NCBI GenBank assembly: GCA_022457155.1
Contig: JAJGOT010000275.1
Location: 750,001 to 814,000, forward strand
Length of the DNA: 64,000 nucleotides
Origin: Cladopsammia gracilis
Lineage: Eukaryota; Cnidaria; Anthozoa; Scleractinia; Dendrophylliidae
Direction: 5' to 3'
The position numbers and the translations under genes were made by a program. The notes below the pieces were generated by a model. The model ran no database searches and was not told where the DNA came from. It saw nothing but the letters and a program-made list of their open reading frames with translations. This document shows positions 20,901 to 34,796 of this stretch, one piece after another. The first letter of the stretch is position 1, and every line of letters starts with the position of its first letter.

Positions 20901-23900
20901 TGCCTTGATTATCGTAGGCATTTGAAAATATGGGGTAAAATTGTACGTAATTTACCCGCAATGTTGCGACGCAACGCTATTCCCTCGATCGCGGCCGCCA
21001 TTGCAGCAGTTTCTTATTCATATGTATTGCAGGCTCATATTTTTGTTTGTTAAACCGCTGGATTAGAGCTGTCATCGCGGCCGATCTCGGCCAGGTGGAA
21101 TCCGTCAAAGTATCATCAATTTCGCAACGGTGACGGACGTTTAAGTAGATATGTTCCAAGATTGTATCCTTTCTGGAAGCTAATTTAACCAAAAAATATA
21201 ATTTTGGGTTGTACACTAGTTTTAAGATCGAGAAAAATGTCTTGATCGTTACGATTGTGGCGGCCAAGTTTATAGTATTGCATGTTTCGTTTTGTACATG
21301 TACAGTCATCATTAGAGATAAAAGCTGTTGAAGTAATAAAATCTTGTTACATGTAATCATTTGTTAGTCAAAGTTATTTTTTAACTAATATTGTTGCTAC
21401 TTAATTTTGCGACTAAAATTTGTGAACTTGCGACTTGATTTTCGTATCTAGTCGCAAAATGGCGACTGAACTTTTTTTTTAATTTCGAGCCCTGAATATA
21501 CATGTACAATAGTTTGAGCAGTTCACATAATAACCTTGAAAGCAGAAGTTAATGCTTTTTGGGGGTTGTCTTAAAATAAAATATTAATAATATAATGATT
21601 GTTGAATGTACAATAAACAACTTGCCTGGCAACTTTGTATTCAAGAGTTTGCAAACAAGGAAACTGTAGTAATGTTAGAAATACAGTGTTAATTTGAGAA
21701 GTCACAATGGCTGATTTGGGTGAAAAGGAAATGAAATCAAAGCCAGTGTGAAAGAAATTCTGAGCTCTGCTTCATTTCATGCAAATGGCCAGTGATTCAG
21801 TGTTGTTTGCTGCCATAGTTGTCATAGCAGACATCTGAGTTCATGAGTTATTGAACAGCGCATTAAATCAGTACCCTAGTCTTCTGAGATGTAAATTTAT
21901 ATGACAACTTACAGATTTAATATCATTTATCTCAGTAGTAATGGTTTTGTTTGAAGAATTACTATTGGAGTAAACAGTTTTTTGTACTGGCCCTAAATCT
22001 TTTAACTAAAATGTGGTTTCATTGTTTATTTTTAAAGAGAATGCTGACTGGCATGAAGAATCTTGAAGAAGTTGAACATCTTGAAATGAAAGTTGATACA
22101 AGGGATAATAGTCTTGGGAATTTTGGTAAGAGTAAATAGAGGTTATTCAGCATGAAGTTGTGTAATATGGCTGAGTATTTTTACGATTCAGTTTTTATTT
22201 TTTTTTGAGCCTTTAGGTGAGAAAAAAATAATAAAAACTGATGAGTAAAAATGCCCAGCCGTATTACACAACTTTTCGCTGAATAAATTGTTTATTTTCC
22301 AACAGTAATCTTCTCCTAAAACTAAGTTTTTGAAACTGTTTTTCCTAGTGCGTGGTCAGAAGAGCGTAATAACGTGTCATATTTGCACTTGTTTTGATGC
22401 ATATTTGCACTCTATAGAATGCTATGTCGAATAATAGTTACAATACATTGGCCAGTTTATGCATAACTTTGTTCTTGTTATTTATTTTTCTCCCTTCACT
22501 TTCTACTTTAGGTGCTTTGCTTCCAAACTTGGTTGAACTTAAGTTGTCTAACAGCATTATAGCTACTATAAGGTAAGTCTCTTTCTCTTGACCTGCAATG
22601 TTCTGCAGTTACAAACATGAAAGTGTTTGTAACATGTACAGGGCTTAAAAAAAAAAACTTGAATTCCAGCTTGCCCTTTGAACAAGCAACTCTCAATTTT
22701 GCTTACCCTGGCCTTTACAGACTTTACATGCTTGCCAAAGTTTACCCTTTTTGATGTAAAATTAATCATTGTTTAGTCAGTGGATGGCTTGACTGGGCCT
22801 GGCCTGAAGGGAAAGTGAGCAGAAAAAACGACTGGACTGGATGGTACTATTTTCGAGTGCTGGCTCCAGTTGTTGGAAGAGTTGGATAGTGCTATCCACT
22901 GAATAAATCACTATCTGTTAATAACACATTTGGTGTTAATGCTTATCCACTGGCTAGCAATTTATACAGTGGATAGCATTATCCACCTTTTGAACCAACC
23001 AGGGCCTGATGCACATGTATATAATTATCTAATTATATCATCTATCTATAATCCCATACAAGCACATATGGTATTTTTTCATATTTTTCAAACTGTCCAA
23101 TTTTGGCAGTCCTCGGAATTTTTTTCATCCAATTATTTCACAATTGGACAGCATGTGCTGTAGTCCTATAACCTATACTTATTGGACATTTTTGGTAACT
23201 GTAGCTGTATTGCTGAATATCAATTTTTCAAGTTGTTCTTTATTTTGAGAAACCAACTGGAGTTGGCTAATAAGTTTTGTAGCCCAGTAGATATTCTGCT
23301 AATCCCATCAAGCTCACCTAGATGCTTGTTTTGCTTGGTTAGGGACCTCGGTACCTCTCTCACTAATCTTAGGACTCTTTGGTTGTCAAGATCTGGACTG
23401 GTTGATTTAGACGGAATCAGTTCAGTTTCCTCGTTAAAGGTACACAAAAGTTATTGAAATATTATAAGGGACAAGATTCTAAACTACAAAGAGGTTTCTA
23501 TGAAGTAGTTCCAAGCATCATATTTTGGGTCTCTTACATTTAAGTTCTGCAACATTACTATAATGATATTGTGGTCAGGTTTGTTTTGTTAATGTAGTGG
23601 ACAAGTAAAAAAAGAAGACTTATCCTGTGAAGACATCACCAGAATCGCCCAATATAGAGTTAGGTGGAGATCCGTGGTGGAAGCCCTATGCTCCACAGAG
23701 GAGTGAAGATGGCCTAAGTCAAGTTGTTTTGTTAACGGCTTCAGTAATTTATTTGAGTCAAAGTGTTATTTGACTAGTCACATAATCAGAACATAAAAAC
23801 CCTAAACACTCCACAGTTTACATTTGTACATTTCCCCCCGATAAAACCATGCTAATACTGTAGTTTAAGATCATTCTTAACAATGGTCCTTTCATCCCTG

Positions 23901-26900
23901 TTTCTTTTAATTTACAATACTATTATATGTTGCAGGAGTTGTACTTGTCATTTAATCACATAGATGATGTCAGCCCAGTCAGCATGCTGGATCAGCTGGA
24001 GATTTTAGACTTAGAGGGGTGAGAAAAAAATTACCCAGTCTAGTAATCACCTTATCGTCCATGATCTGCTCCTGTGCAGCCTCATAGTTCAAACGATAGA
24101 GCAATAGAGGATCTAATCTGGAGCTCATACTTCTGAATCCTTCCAAGGTCAAACAATTTTTTCTTTGCCTCGTGTGGTCCTCATTTCCATTTCCACAGAC
24201 TGAGTTAATTCTCTGATTTCCTGTTTTGCTTTGTACTTAATACAACACACATTTACATGACTGTACAGGTGTATGTTATACCGGTAGTTCAAATGCAATA
24301 CGTAAAATTAATGTTAAAATCCCAGTGGGTCTTGAAAGGTTCTTAAATGCAGTGTAACCTCCCATAAACAGACACCATTGGGACCAGAAAAAGTGTCCAG
24401 TTAAAAGAGGTGTCTGCTTTTAAGGGAAGCTAAAAATGTAGTGTTTGTATGTGGCTGGGACCACAACTTAGTGTCCATTTATGAGAGGTGTCTGCCTATG
24501 GGAGGTGTAAGCAGAGATTCGACTGTAGTACCAAGAGCCTATGAGTATATGTACACCTGTAAGTAACTAGGGAAAAGTTCCTATTCAGGTTTGTGTATGA
24601 TCTTTCTCTCACCTGTAGGATCTTAACTGCTTTTAATATTGACTGTGTGTTAATTTGTCTTGCACAGCAACAATGTAAGTGACATAGCACAGGTGGAATT
24701 CTTGTGTTTGTGTACATCATTGAAGATCTTGACATTAGAAGGGAATCCAATCTGTTTGATGCCACACCCGGAGACATCACAAGAGGTACATGTAATCTTG
24801 ATCAGCATTTAATTTATCGTCAGAACATCAATATTCATAATCAAGGGATTGAGAGAAAGAAAAAGATGCTTAAGGAGGCTCCCAACAGTTTTTTTTTTTT
24901 TTTTTTTTTTTTTGCCGTGGGGTGTATGTTTTGAAATCAAGATTTTCTAGGGAAGACATGCTTCGCTTGTTTTCATACTTCACCATAGTTATGGAATGTG
25001 ATTAATATTTTTATTTTTCACTAGTTTCTAAGCAACTGCAGTTACCATAGCAACACCAGCATATTGCATATTGTTCTAAACAATGTTGTTTTTCTCAAAT
25101 CTGGTCAGACCCTATATAATGAAGAACATTGTTGTCGTACTCATGTATCACTAGCTGTAGATGAAGTTTTAAGAAAAATTACAAAACAGTTCTTTTACAG
25201 CATGATATTGATCACTCCCGTATTTATCTTCAATTAATATCTTCAAGCAAATTTAACTTATTACTTGATAATTTCTGTTGAAACATCTTTGATGATAGAA
25301 GAGGCTTCACAAAGTACATTAATTTTAAATCCTTGGGTAGCCATGATTTCAAGAGGTTTAGTATTTAAAACAGCTTAAAGAAAATGCAAAACAATGGCAA
25401 ATCAAAATAATAATTTGCATAGGGCGAAATATTTCCTAAATGCCTTTACATATATTTTTTTAAAAAACAACCAACCGGTAAAAATATTAATTATGTTTGT
25501 TCCTTACATTGTATGACTAACATTCTACAAAACCTCAAAAGATTTACTATTGAGGCATTGAGTTTTGATGTATAAATTTGGAAAGAAAGAACATTACTTG
25601 TCTTATACATGTAGTTAGCATGAAAGGTGTTATAAATCGTTTTTTGAGTGACCTAATTCTGTAAGTTATCTTATTACACGACTAAGACAGTCAGAGGGCC
25701 AATAACTAAAATCAACCAATCAGAATGCTTGATTGCCGGTCCAATATTCTCTAAGTATTGGACCGGGCATTGTCCCGAATGATCATGTGCGATCCTCCCG
25801 CCGGCAGGAGTCGTGTAATAAATCTCTTATTAACCAAGCTTGCTCGGGACCGTACTGGGAGAATATCGGCCCTCAAACTTTTCTGTACGGATCTCGCTGT
25901 GCTCGGTCCGTACTGTCAAGACCTTGGGCCGATATTCTTTCAGTACGGCCCTCGCGCGTGGTCAATAAGATATAAATACACTGCAACAAGCTGCAATCTT
26001 TGTTCACTTTACAGGAACTAAGACACTATGACTATCGTGCTGCAATTCACAAAGCTGTCCCTAATGTTAAAATACTGGATGATGAGCCTTTCTTGGTTGA
26101 AAAAGTAGGTGGCCAATCGATGCTTCGAGAACCCCCGGCATCACACAGGGTTAACAAGGTTCCAGACCATCTGAAAACTGATTGGCAGCTGGTCAGTGAA
26201 GGAATCAAGGCAGTTAACCTTGATGAGCAGGAGGAAAGTTCATGTATGTGTCTCACTTCATTTTAGTTTGATATTAATACATGTCAGTTTTTATTGAAAA
26301 AGCACTGTTGTTGTACACAAAATGCTTAATAGAATACTAAGAGGAAGATATCAAGTGAATGTTTGTAGAGAGAACAAACAATAATCAGAGTTTTAGCGAG
26401 TTTTCCAAAATCCAAGGTAATTAACTTGGCCCAAAAATTGGCCAATTTTGTCAAGTTGCAATCCATTTCCATCCTGGCCATCTGCAGCCCAAGACACTTA
26501 TTTTTACACTTAGAGCACTAGTAGAATAATTTAAAACAAAACTGGACCATTATTATCGGGTTTCCACTGATATAAATGTCTTTCGGCTTTTTAGAGCAGC
26601 ACTAACAATGGTGACATACATGTGGCCCCTTTAAGTAAAAATTGGTGCATGCTTAATTAGCCTGCACCAATCAAGTTATGGATGCATGCAGGAAGTTTGA
26701 AGAATAAGAGAAAAGTGTAAGAGTTACTCAGATTTGATAGCTGAATTCAACTTGATCTTTACGAGAGCTCTTTATTAAAGTTTCTAAGTGCATCCATAAC
26801 TTGAAATTGTGAGCCTTGGATCAATGGTGAGGGTACCAATTAGTATTCTGTATCAGTTATACAGTATAGCTGTTCTGTATCAGGATTTCACAAACCTTCA

Positions 26901-29900
26901 TTAAATTTTTATTCCTTTTGTTTTTTTTTTTTATAAATGAATAATATTATTATTAATGAAGTTGATAATTAACAACTACAGCTGTACGTGCAGTGGTGGA
27001 TGTTATATCCACCACTAGCCACAGACATTGAGGCAGATAGTTGTTTTTAATACAGTAGTACTGGGTGATACTAAAACAATGAGATAATATAGCATGAAAA
27101 TGATGATTTTTAACTCATTTATTTCTGTCAATGCAGGGATGTAGCTAAGAGCCGGATACCAGCTAATTTCACCAGCTGAAAGAGAACGTATCACTGACTG
27201 AAATTTCACTAGAAAACAAAGACTTGGCCAGGTGATTTTGAAGGTGCACAAGCCAGAAAAACCGGCTGGGCTTGTTAATGAGCCTGCTCAGTTTTTTCTT
27301 AGCTACACCCCTGCAATGATTCCAATTTTCGCACATACAGCTGTAAATTGCTTGGAGATGAATAGCACTTGCTATCCCGAGTTTCAGTAGCCAATCAGAG
27401 CACGCAAACAATACTATCTACTGTTTTAGTATATTATACAGATTATTTTTATTATTGTTAACTTTTCTGTTCCTGTTGTTGTATGTAACTCCCTGTTCTT
27501 GTACAGTTGATGTTGCAAGACCAGGCTCAGCTGCTGGTGTGTCAAGACAGGACAGACCCTCCAGTGCCATGTCCACAAGACAGCGTCCTATGTCTGCATC
27601 ACGGAAAAGACCATCTAGTGCTATGGGGCAAAGGCCTGACTCTGCAGGAGGTGTGTATCATGTGTTTACTAGTCCGTGGTTTGTCCAGTCATGGTCCGGG
27701 GACCCAATAACTTCTCCGGCCCGTAAAGATCGTAAAGCTATTTTATGTGTGCAATATTTACATTAAAGATTTAGATTTTGTTGGTTTTGAAAGCTAAGCA
27801 ATAAACGTCTAAGTTGACGAAATAAGTCAGACTGGTTTGCTGACTAAAAAGTATGCCATATGTTTACTGGTCTGTGGTTTGTCCATTTGTGGTCCAAGAA
27901 CCCAATAACTTTTCTGGCCCGTAAACCTATTTATTATAATGTATGCAATGCTTACATTAGATTTGGATTTTGTTGCTTTTGAAAGCTAAGCAATAAAATT
28001 CTAAGTTGACGAAACAAGTCAGACTGGTTTGTGGACCAAAAAGTACGCCATATATTTACTAGTCTGTGGTTTGTCCAGTGATGGTCCAATGACCCAATAA
28101 CTTTTTCCGGTCCGTAAAGCTATTTTACGTGTGCAATGTTTATGTTAAAGATTCAGATTTTGAGCTTTTGAAAGCTAAGTAATAAAATTGTAAGTTGACA
28201 AAACAAGTCGGACTGGTTTGCAGACTAAAAAGTATGCCATAATTTATGTTTACTTGTTCGTGGTTTGTCCAGTCATGGTTCAGGGGTTCAGTGGTTTTGA
28301 AAGCTAAGCAATAAAATGTTCAGTTGATGGAAAACAAGTCAGACGGGTTGCAGGCTAAAAACTACGGCATCCTTGCATGTATATAGCTTTTATTTTGAAA
28401 ATATAGTCCAAAAAAAATAATTGGGACTTTCGGGAAACGGGCCACAGGGTTTCCTTAAAGTTTTGGGCAGGAGGGCATTTGGTTTTGATTTTATCACCCA
28501 GACAGATTTCTTCCTTTCCTTTGAGAAGGGTTTGGCTTGCTTACCTTCCCTCTCCCAAGGAATTGTTTGAAATCTTAGTCTGGAGAAGATGTGGTTTCCT
28601 CCATTTCAAGCCATGAGCATCTTTCAGATGCCTGAAAACATTGTTTAGTTTTTTAGGTTAATAAATCGCGATTTTGAGTGTTAGATAATAAATTGTAAAC
28701 AACTCATTTAAACTAACATGTTTTCAGTGGTGGGTCTAGGGGAGGGCACTCGGACCCTCCCCTCCCCCCTTCCCTGCCTCCCTCCCCCACGCTTCCCTTC
28801 CCTCCCCCTCCCTCCCTTCCCTCCTTGCTAGGATGATTTTCATAGTTGAGCCTTCAAGAGTGCCTCCTCTTGCCATCCTCCAGCTGAAAGTCTGGGTGTA
28901 ATACTGGTTTATTTAGAATTTTTTTTTTTTGGTGGCAATTTGTTCTATTTTTGTTGTTATATTTTAGGGAGCGCTGAACCTGTTGATCCAGGTTTTTTTC
29001 AACAGGATGACAGCAGTGATCTTACTCATGGTAATCTGTGCTTATGACATGGTTCACACAGTGGGTCATGACTAAAAGGGATGACTCAAAAGGACCTCAT
29101 TATTAACATCAAACAATGTTTTCCCTGATCCGAAGACTGTAGTGTAAAGAATATTTAATGCGGTCCTTTTGAGTCATCCCTTTTAAGGCTGGTTCTCATA
29201 TAATCGTCCCGGTCGCTCCGGTCGTCCGAGTCGTTTCAAAAAGTGCACGGACGACCGGGACGATTATATGAGAACACTTCTGAGACGACCCGGGACGATC
29301 GCAAACGACCCGGACGACTGGGACGATCGTGAATAATCGGGGACGATCATTATCATGAGAACTACTCTCAGGCGACAGGGACGACTGAGGCGATTGAAGC
29401 AACCCAAATCTACCCCAGAATGCAGTATTATTGCCCCAAACATGTTGTGGGACACAGTTTACGACTGCGCTATTGATGTTCGAGACGACCGGGACGATCA
29501 TATGAGAACCCAAATCGCTTGAGTCAACCCGACCGTCTGAATCGTTTGCAAAAAAATTTTGAAACGACTCGGACGACCGGGACGACCGGGACAATTATAT
29601 GAGAACCAGCCTTTATGGCTCACCCACACAGCGCGACGCGCCTTAGCGTGAGCACCCAACAAACTTTTTCACAAGTTTCCACGATATCGCCAGATATTTC
29701 TTATCATCATTTTCGTAACTGCAGATACGTGTGAAGCAATAAAGTGAATTAAATCTTCATATTTTGAAACTAACTTTATGCTCCTGTGATACACACGAAG
29801 CAACAAGAGTACATAATACATTCCATCGTGCTCAACTTTGCGAGGACGCATGCCCATCAATTGAATTCCTGTTCTCTGATTGGCTAACTTGTAAGTAAGT

Positions 29901-32900
29901 TTGTTGTGTGCTCATGGTAAGGTGCATTGCACTGTAAAATTTCAAAAAATAACAAACAAACAAAATGAGAAAAAGAAAACTTTAAAAAGTCCTTGAAAGT
30001 GGAAAGTTTGGTAAAAAAACCTGAATAGTTGAAATTTGATTTGTCAGTAATTTTTACTGTCAGCTGATATCTGTTTGCTTTGGACAGGTTCTGGACAAGT
30101 CATCTGTGGAAATATATCAAGAGCTCTGAAATCAAGGCGAAAGGTGTGGCAATTATCTTCATGTTATGGGAGCTTTGATAACGTATTTAGGAAAACATTT
30201 AGTCTTATCAAACGTTTTATCAGCTTAAGAACACCTCTATACTGAAGCTGGAACGATACTCAGTTCAACATGATTCGAGATTTTTTTGCTGAACAAATGA
30301 TGTTGTCACTTGTTTTATGGTAACTGACACCATGATTAATTGCTTTATGTTATTTTCTTTTTTATTTTGCCTTCAGCATCTTGATCATCATCAAATAATA
30401 AAATATGGAATGATATAAATGTACTGTTCAACTTTGGTTGAACATCAATCTCCGTATATGGTAATCAACAGATTTTGGAAGAACCCTCATTCTGGGTTCT
30501 CATCATGACCGAAACATGTTAGAGTAAACATGTTTCAGCGAAACACGTTTCCCTTAAGGTGCTGTTACACGAGGTAATTTTTTCCTGCAACTTGCAACGC
30601 AACGCTGACGTTGCGAGACAAGTTGCTGATTATATGTTACACGTTTGCAACTTGTCTCGCAACGTTGCACAAAGTAGAAAAGTGGTCAGCTTTTTCTGCA
30701 ACTCGCTGCGCAATTTTTCGTTGCAAAACAAGTTGCGCAGAGAAGTGTTACACGCGCAATTTCATCCGAAACTTGTCTCGCAACGGCTGTTGTCAGCGTT
30801 GCGTTGCAATTTGCAGGAAAAAATTGCCCCTTGTAACAGCACCTTTAAACATGTTTGCTATTTCATTGTTCACATTATTTGTTAATTTCAAAACACGTTT
30901 CACGCCTGGTTCTATACCTGTAGTCAAAACATCCATAGAAGCTCGCATAAACTCTTTCTAATTACACATGAACAGAAAACAAATAGAGCTCGAACTTTCG
31001 GTTGAATGATTTTGTGGTTCAATTTCATTCGTCAAGCCCTTTGGGAACGAGGGGCAATGCAGTGTTTGACAAGGAGACGACATTTGCGCTGACGTGTTTC
31101 GTCTGGCTTAGATCAAAACTACCTCGTGAAGTAGTTTCAATTATGCTCAGAGTAAACATGATTCGCGCAATGTGCCGCCTGATGTGAACTATTTTAACAG
31201 TTAAACATGTTTCATTCATGATCAGACTAAACGTGTTTCGCCCTAGTGTGAGACCCAGGGGTGTGAGCACAGCATAAGCCATACTAAACGTGTTTCGCCC
31301 TAGTGTGAACACAGCATAAGCCAGACTAAACGTGTTTCGCCCTAGTGTGAGCATAGCATAAGCCATACTAAACGTGTTTCGCCCTAGTGTGATCACAGCA
31401 TAAGCCAGACTAAACGTGTTTCGCCCTAGTGTGATCACAGCATAAGCCAGACTAAACATGTTTCGCCCTAGTGTGATCACAGCATAAGCCAGACTAAACA
31501 TGTTTCGCCCTAGTGTGAACACAGCATAAGCCAGACTAAACGTGTTTCGCCCTAGTGTGATCACAGCATAAGCCAGACTAAACGTGTTTCGCCCTAGTGT
31601 GATCACAGCATAAGCCAGACTAAACATGTTTCGCCCTAGTGTGAACACAGCATAAGCCAGACTAAACGCGTTTCGCCCTAGTGTGAACACAGCATAAGCC
31701 AGACTAAACGTGTTTCGCCCTAGTGTGAACACAGCATCAGTCAAGCTCATGCAGCAGAAACACTGAAACTGGGTTTATCTCCAGCCGTGACTCCTTCGAG
31801 TGGCAACACCAGTTAACTTAAAGCGACCTGTCTTCACTTTACTTAGGATCTAAAACAACCCAAGATGCCCACGATAGCTTTTCTAGAGAGTCCCCGGCTT
31901 TTTGTACCTGAAAAAAGTTTTGAAGAAGACACAAGATCATCACCGAGCAAGAATGATATTCTCGAGGAATTGAAAGCTTGGAGACAGGAATATTCCAAGT
32001 AAGATTTCCACGCAGGAACATGCTGTTCTATCATTTCCACTCAATAGCTTTAATTACATGAAGGCCTTACAGTCAAAATACTCAGCGCGTTCTGCTTATC
32101 ATTAGGGAGCTTAAGCAACGACGACAGCAACGCCAAGGAAAACGCCACTTGAAAAAAGGATTCGCGCTTTTTTAAACTATTTTGCAGTTGTTCCAATTTG
32201 TTTAGTTTGTCTATGTGTCTGGATTGTCCAGGAGCTGAATTTGACGGGATGGCTTTCCAGTTCAAATGGAAAAAGGAAAATTAACCGTCGTGTGTTCACG
32301 TTCTCCACAAAACCTATAATTTGATCATTTGACGTTGTTGTTTTGCAGGGAACGGCAAAGAAATGTACCAAAATGTAAAACGCACGTGCAAAGCCATTGT
32401 TTTCACTCATTTAACCTATTGTTTTGTGCCGTTCTCGCTGCCGTCGCCGTCGTGGTTGCTTAAGCTCCCTATTCATTAATCGGGAACGGATTGCATTTTT
32501 GGTTTGCTATTGACATCAGGCGAATGTTCACGTGCAAAGCAGGCGACAGTTGGCGGCTTGACACATCTGACCTATTTCTGTTCGCTCGACAAAAATTCAT
32601 CACTGAGTATGTTTTTGACGTAAAGAAGCTCTGCATTTATAAGTCATTCCCAAATGATAAGAGGAACGCGCTGAGTATTTTGACTGTAATGCACGATGCA
32701 ACCCCTTCTTACAACCACCCCATTAACTCTTTGAGCCCCAGTAGTGATCGGCATCAAATTTAATCAGAGAGGTCATGGAAATTAAGGGCATGATCACCCA
32801 AGATAAATCCTTACATATTTTAAAAATAGTAATTTTGATATTGTTTTAGTTTTGCATTGCTACGCTTTGTGATTGGCTAAAAAATCTCGCGCCACTTTCT

Positions 32901-34758
32901 CGACCAATCAGAAGTAAAACCAAAACCAATCGTGACTTGCTCGCACGCGTTTTCCCGCGCTTGGCGCTGGCTTCATGTATTTACTTCGAGTTCTGATTTG
33001 TTCATTGGGCTGTCTGCGTCTGTTGTGATTGGTCAGAGTAATTACTTTGGTTTTGGCTTTACAACACTTCAAGTTCTGATTGGTTCATTGGATTGTCTGT
33101 GTCTGTTGTGATTGGTCAGAGTAATTACTTTGGTTTTGACTTTACAACACTTCAAGTTCTTATTGGTTCATTGGATTGTCTGCATCTGTTGTGATTGGCC
33201 AGAGTAATTACTTTGGTTTTGACTTTACAACACTTCAAGTTCTTATTGGTTTTCTTTGGATTGTCTGCGTCTGTTGTGATTGGTCAGAGTAATTACTTTG
33301 GTTTTGACTTTACAACACTTCAAGTTCTTATTGGTTTTCTTTGGATTGTCTGTGTCTGTTGTGATTGGTCAGAGTAATTACTTTGGTTTTGACTTTACAA
33401 CACTTCAAGTTCTTATTGGTTTTCTTTGGATTGTCTGCGTCTGTTGTGATTGGTCAGAGTAATTACTTTGGTTTTGACTTTACAACACTTCAAGTTCTGA
33501 TTGGTTCATTGGATTGTCTGCGTCTGTTGTGATTGGTCAGAGTAATTACTTTGGTTTTGACTTTACAACACTTCAAGTTCTTATTGGTTTTCTTTGGATT
33601 GTCTGCGTCTGTTGTGATTGGTCAGAGTAATTACTTTGGTTTTGGCTTCACAACACTTCAAGTTCTGATTGGTTGATTGGATTGTCTGCGTCTGTTGTCA
33701 TTGGTCAGAGTAATTACTTTGGTTTTGGCTTCACAACACTTCAAGTTCTGATTGGTTGATTGGATTGTCTGCGTCTGTTGTCATTGGTCAGAGTAATTAC
33801 TTTGGTTTTGTTTTTACTTCACTCAATTAAAAACTGCTCTAATGCGAACCCCTCGTTATCAGTTACGCCACTATTTCCGGCTCGAACAAAAGCTCATCCC
33901 CGTCAATTCGACCAACGACCACCTGTAAGAGTATACGACAGTTATTTTCTTTATAAATTGACCCCGTTTATGCGACCACTCAATATGCATAATGAGACAA
34001 TATTGCCAAAGGCAAAATGAAAATTGACAAACAATGGAATGTTTGGATTGCAAACTCCGTGATTCACATTACAGTGTATTGGTCAATTATTATCTTGCTT
34101 TTAGATTGGCATAATTTTGAAGAGACACTGTCCCGCCAAAATAGATTCTATAGAGCAAAACAGAAGCAGTAGTTTGGAGATAAAGTGCAGGATTGCAAGG
34201 ATTGAAATGGATTACAGTTCATGAAATTTGAGTTATTGACAGGCGGTCAAGAAATCAAACTTGCCATTCTTGTGAAATGTTGACTTTTCTAGCCGTTATT
34301 TTGTCTGTTTAGTTCATATTTATTTGCTTCTATCACTTTAAATAAAGTAAGATTAAAGCAAGCCCCTGACCATGATCACGAAAACACGATATTACATCCG
34401 GGACAGTGTCCCTTTCATTTACAGTGTTTTACGGCAAGTTGACTTAAAACATTTTATCCTACCGCGATATTACGACCACCCCGTTGACACGACCACATTT
34501 TTATGGCACATTTTTATGGTTTTATCAAAAGGGATTCCACTGCAACTTTGACAAAATTTTGACGCCAATAAGCTCTCCCCTTGAGTGTCGTTTTGTCAAT
34601 AAGCGTCCCCTTTCTGACAAGCGCCCTCTCGTGTTTTGGTAGTTTCTTGGTGTTGCGGATGGTGTGATCACCAAATGACGTAAAACAAAAGATTCAAAAG
34701 ACACTGAACAATACCCACACCACAACACAAAGGCTAACCAACATTAGTATCACCCAAC

Positions 34759-34796
<38 letters not shown>

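Noticed and set aside
31025..31750. 241-codon minus-strand frame with 14-residue repeats
   Set aside because: It arises because the 42-bp minisatellite is a multiple of three; no start context or splice signal supports it.
31245..33810. CRISPR-like regular repeats
   Set aside because: The 42-bp and 83/85-bp arrays are continuous tandem repeats without unique spacers, in an animal intron.
33195..34020. Open frames of 60-86 codons in the CCAAT array
   Set aside because: They repeat with the array unit and are MITE sequence.
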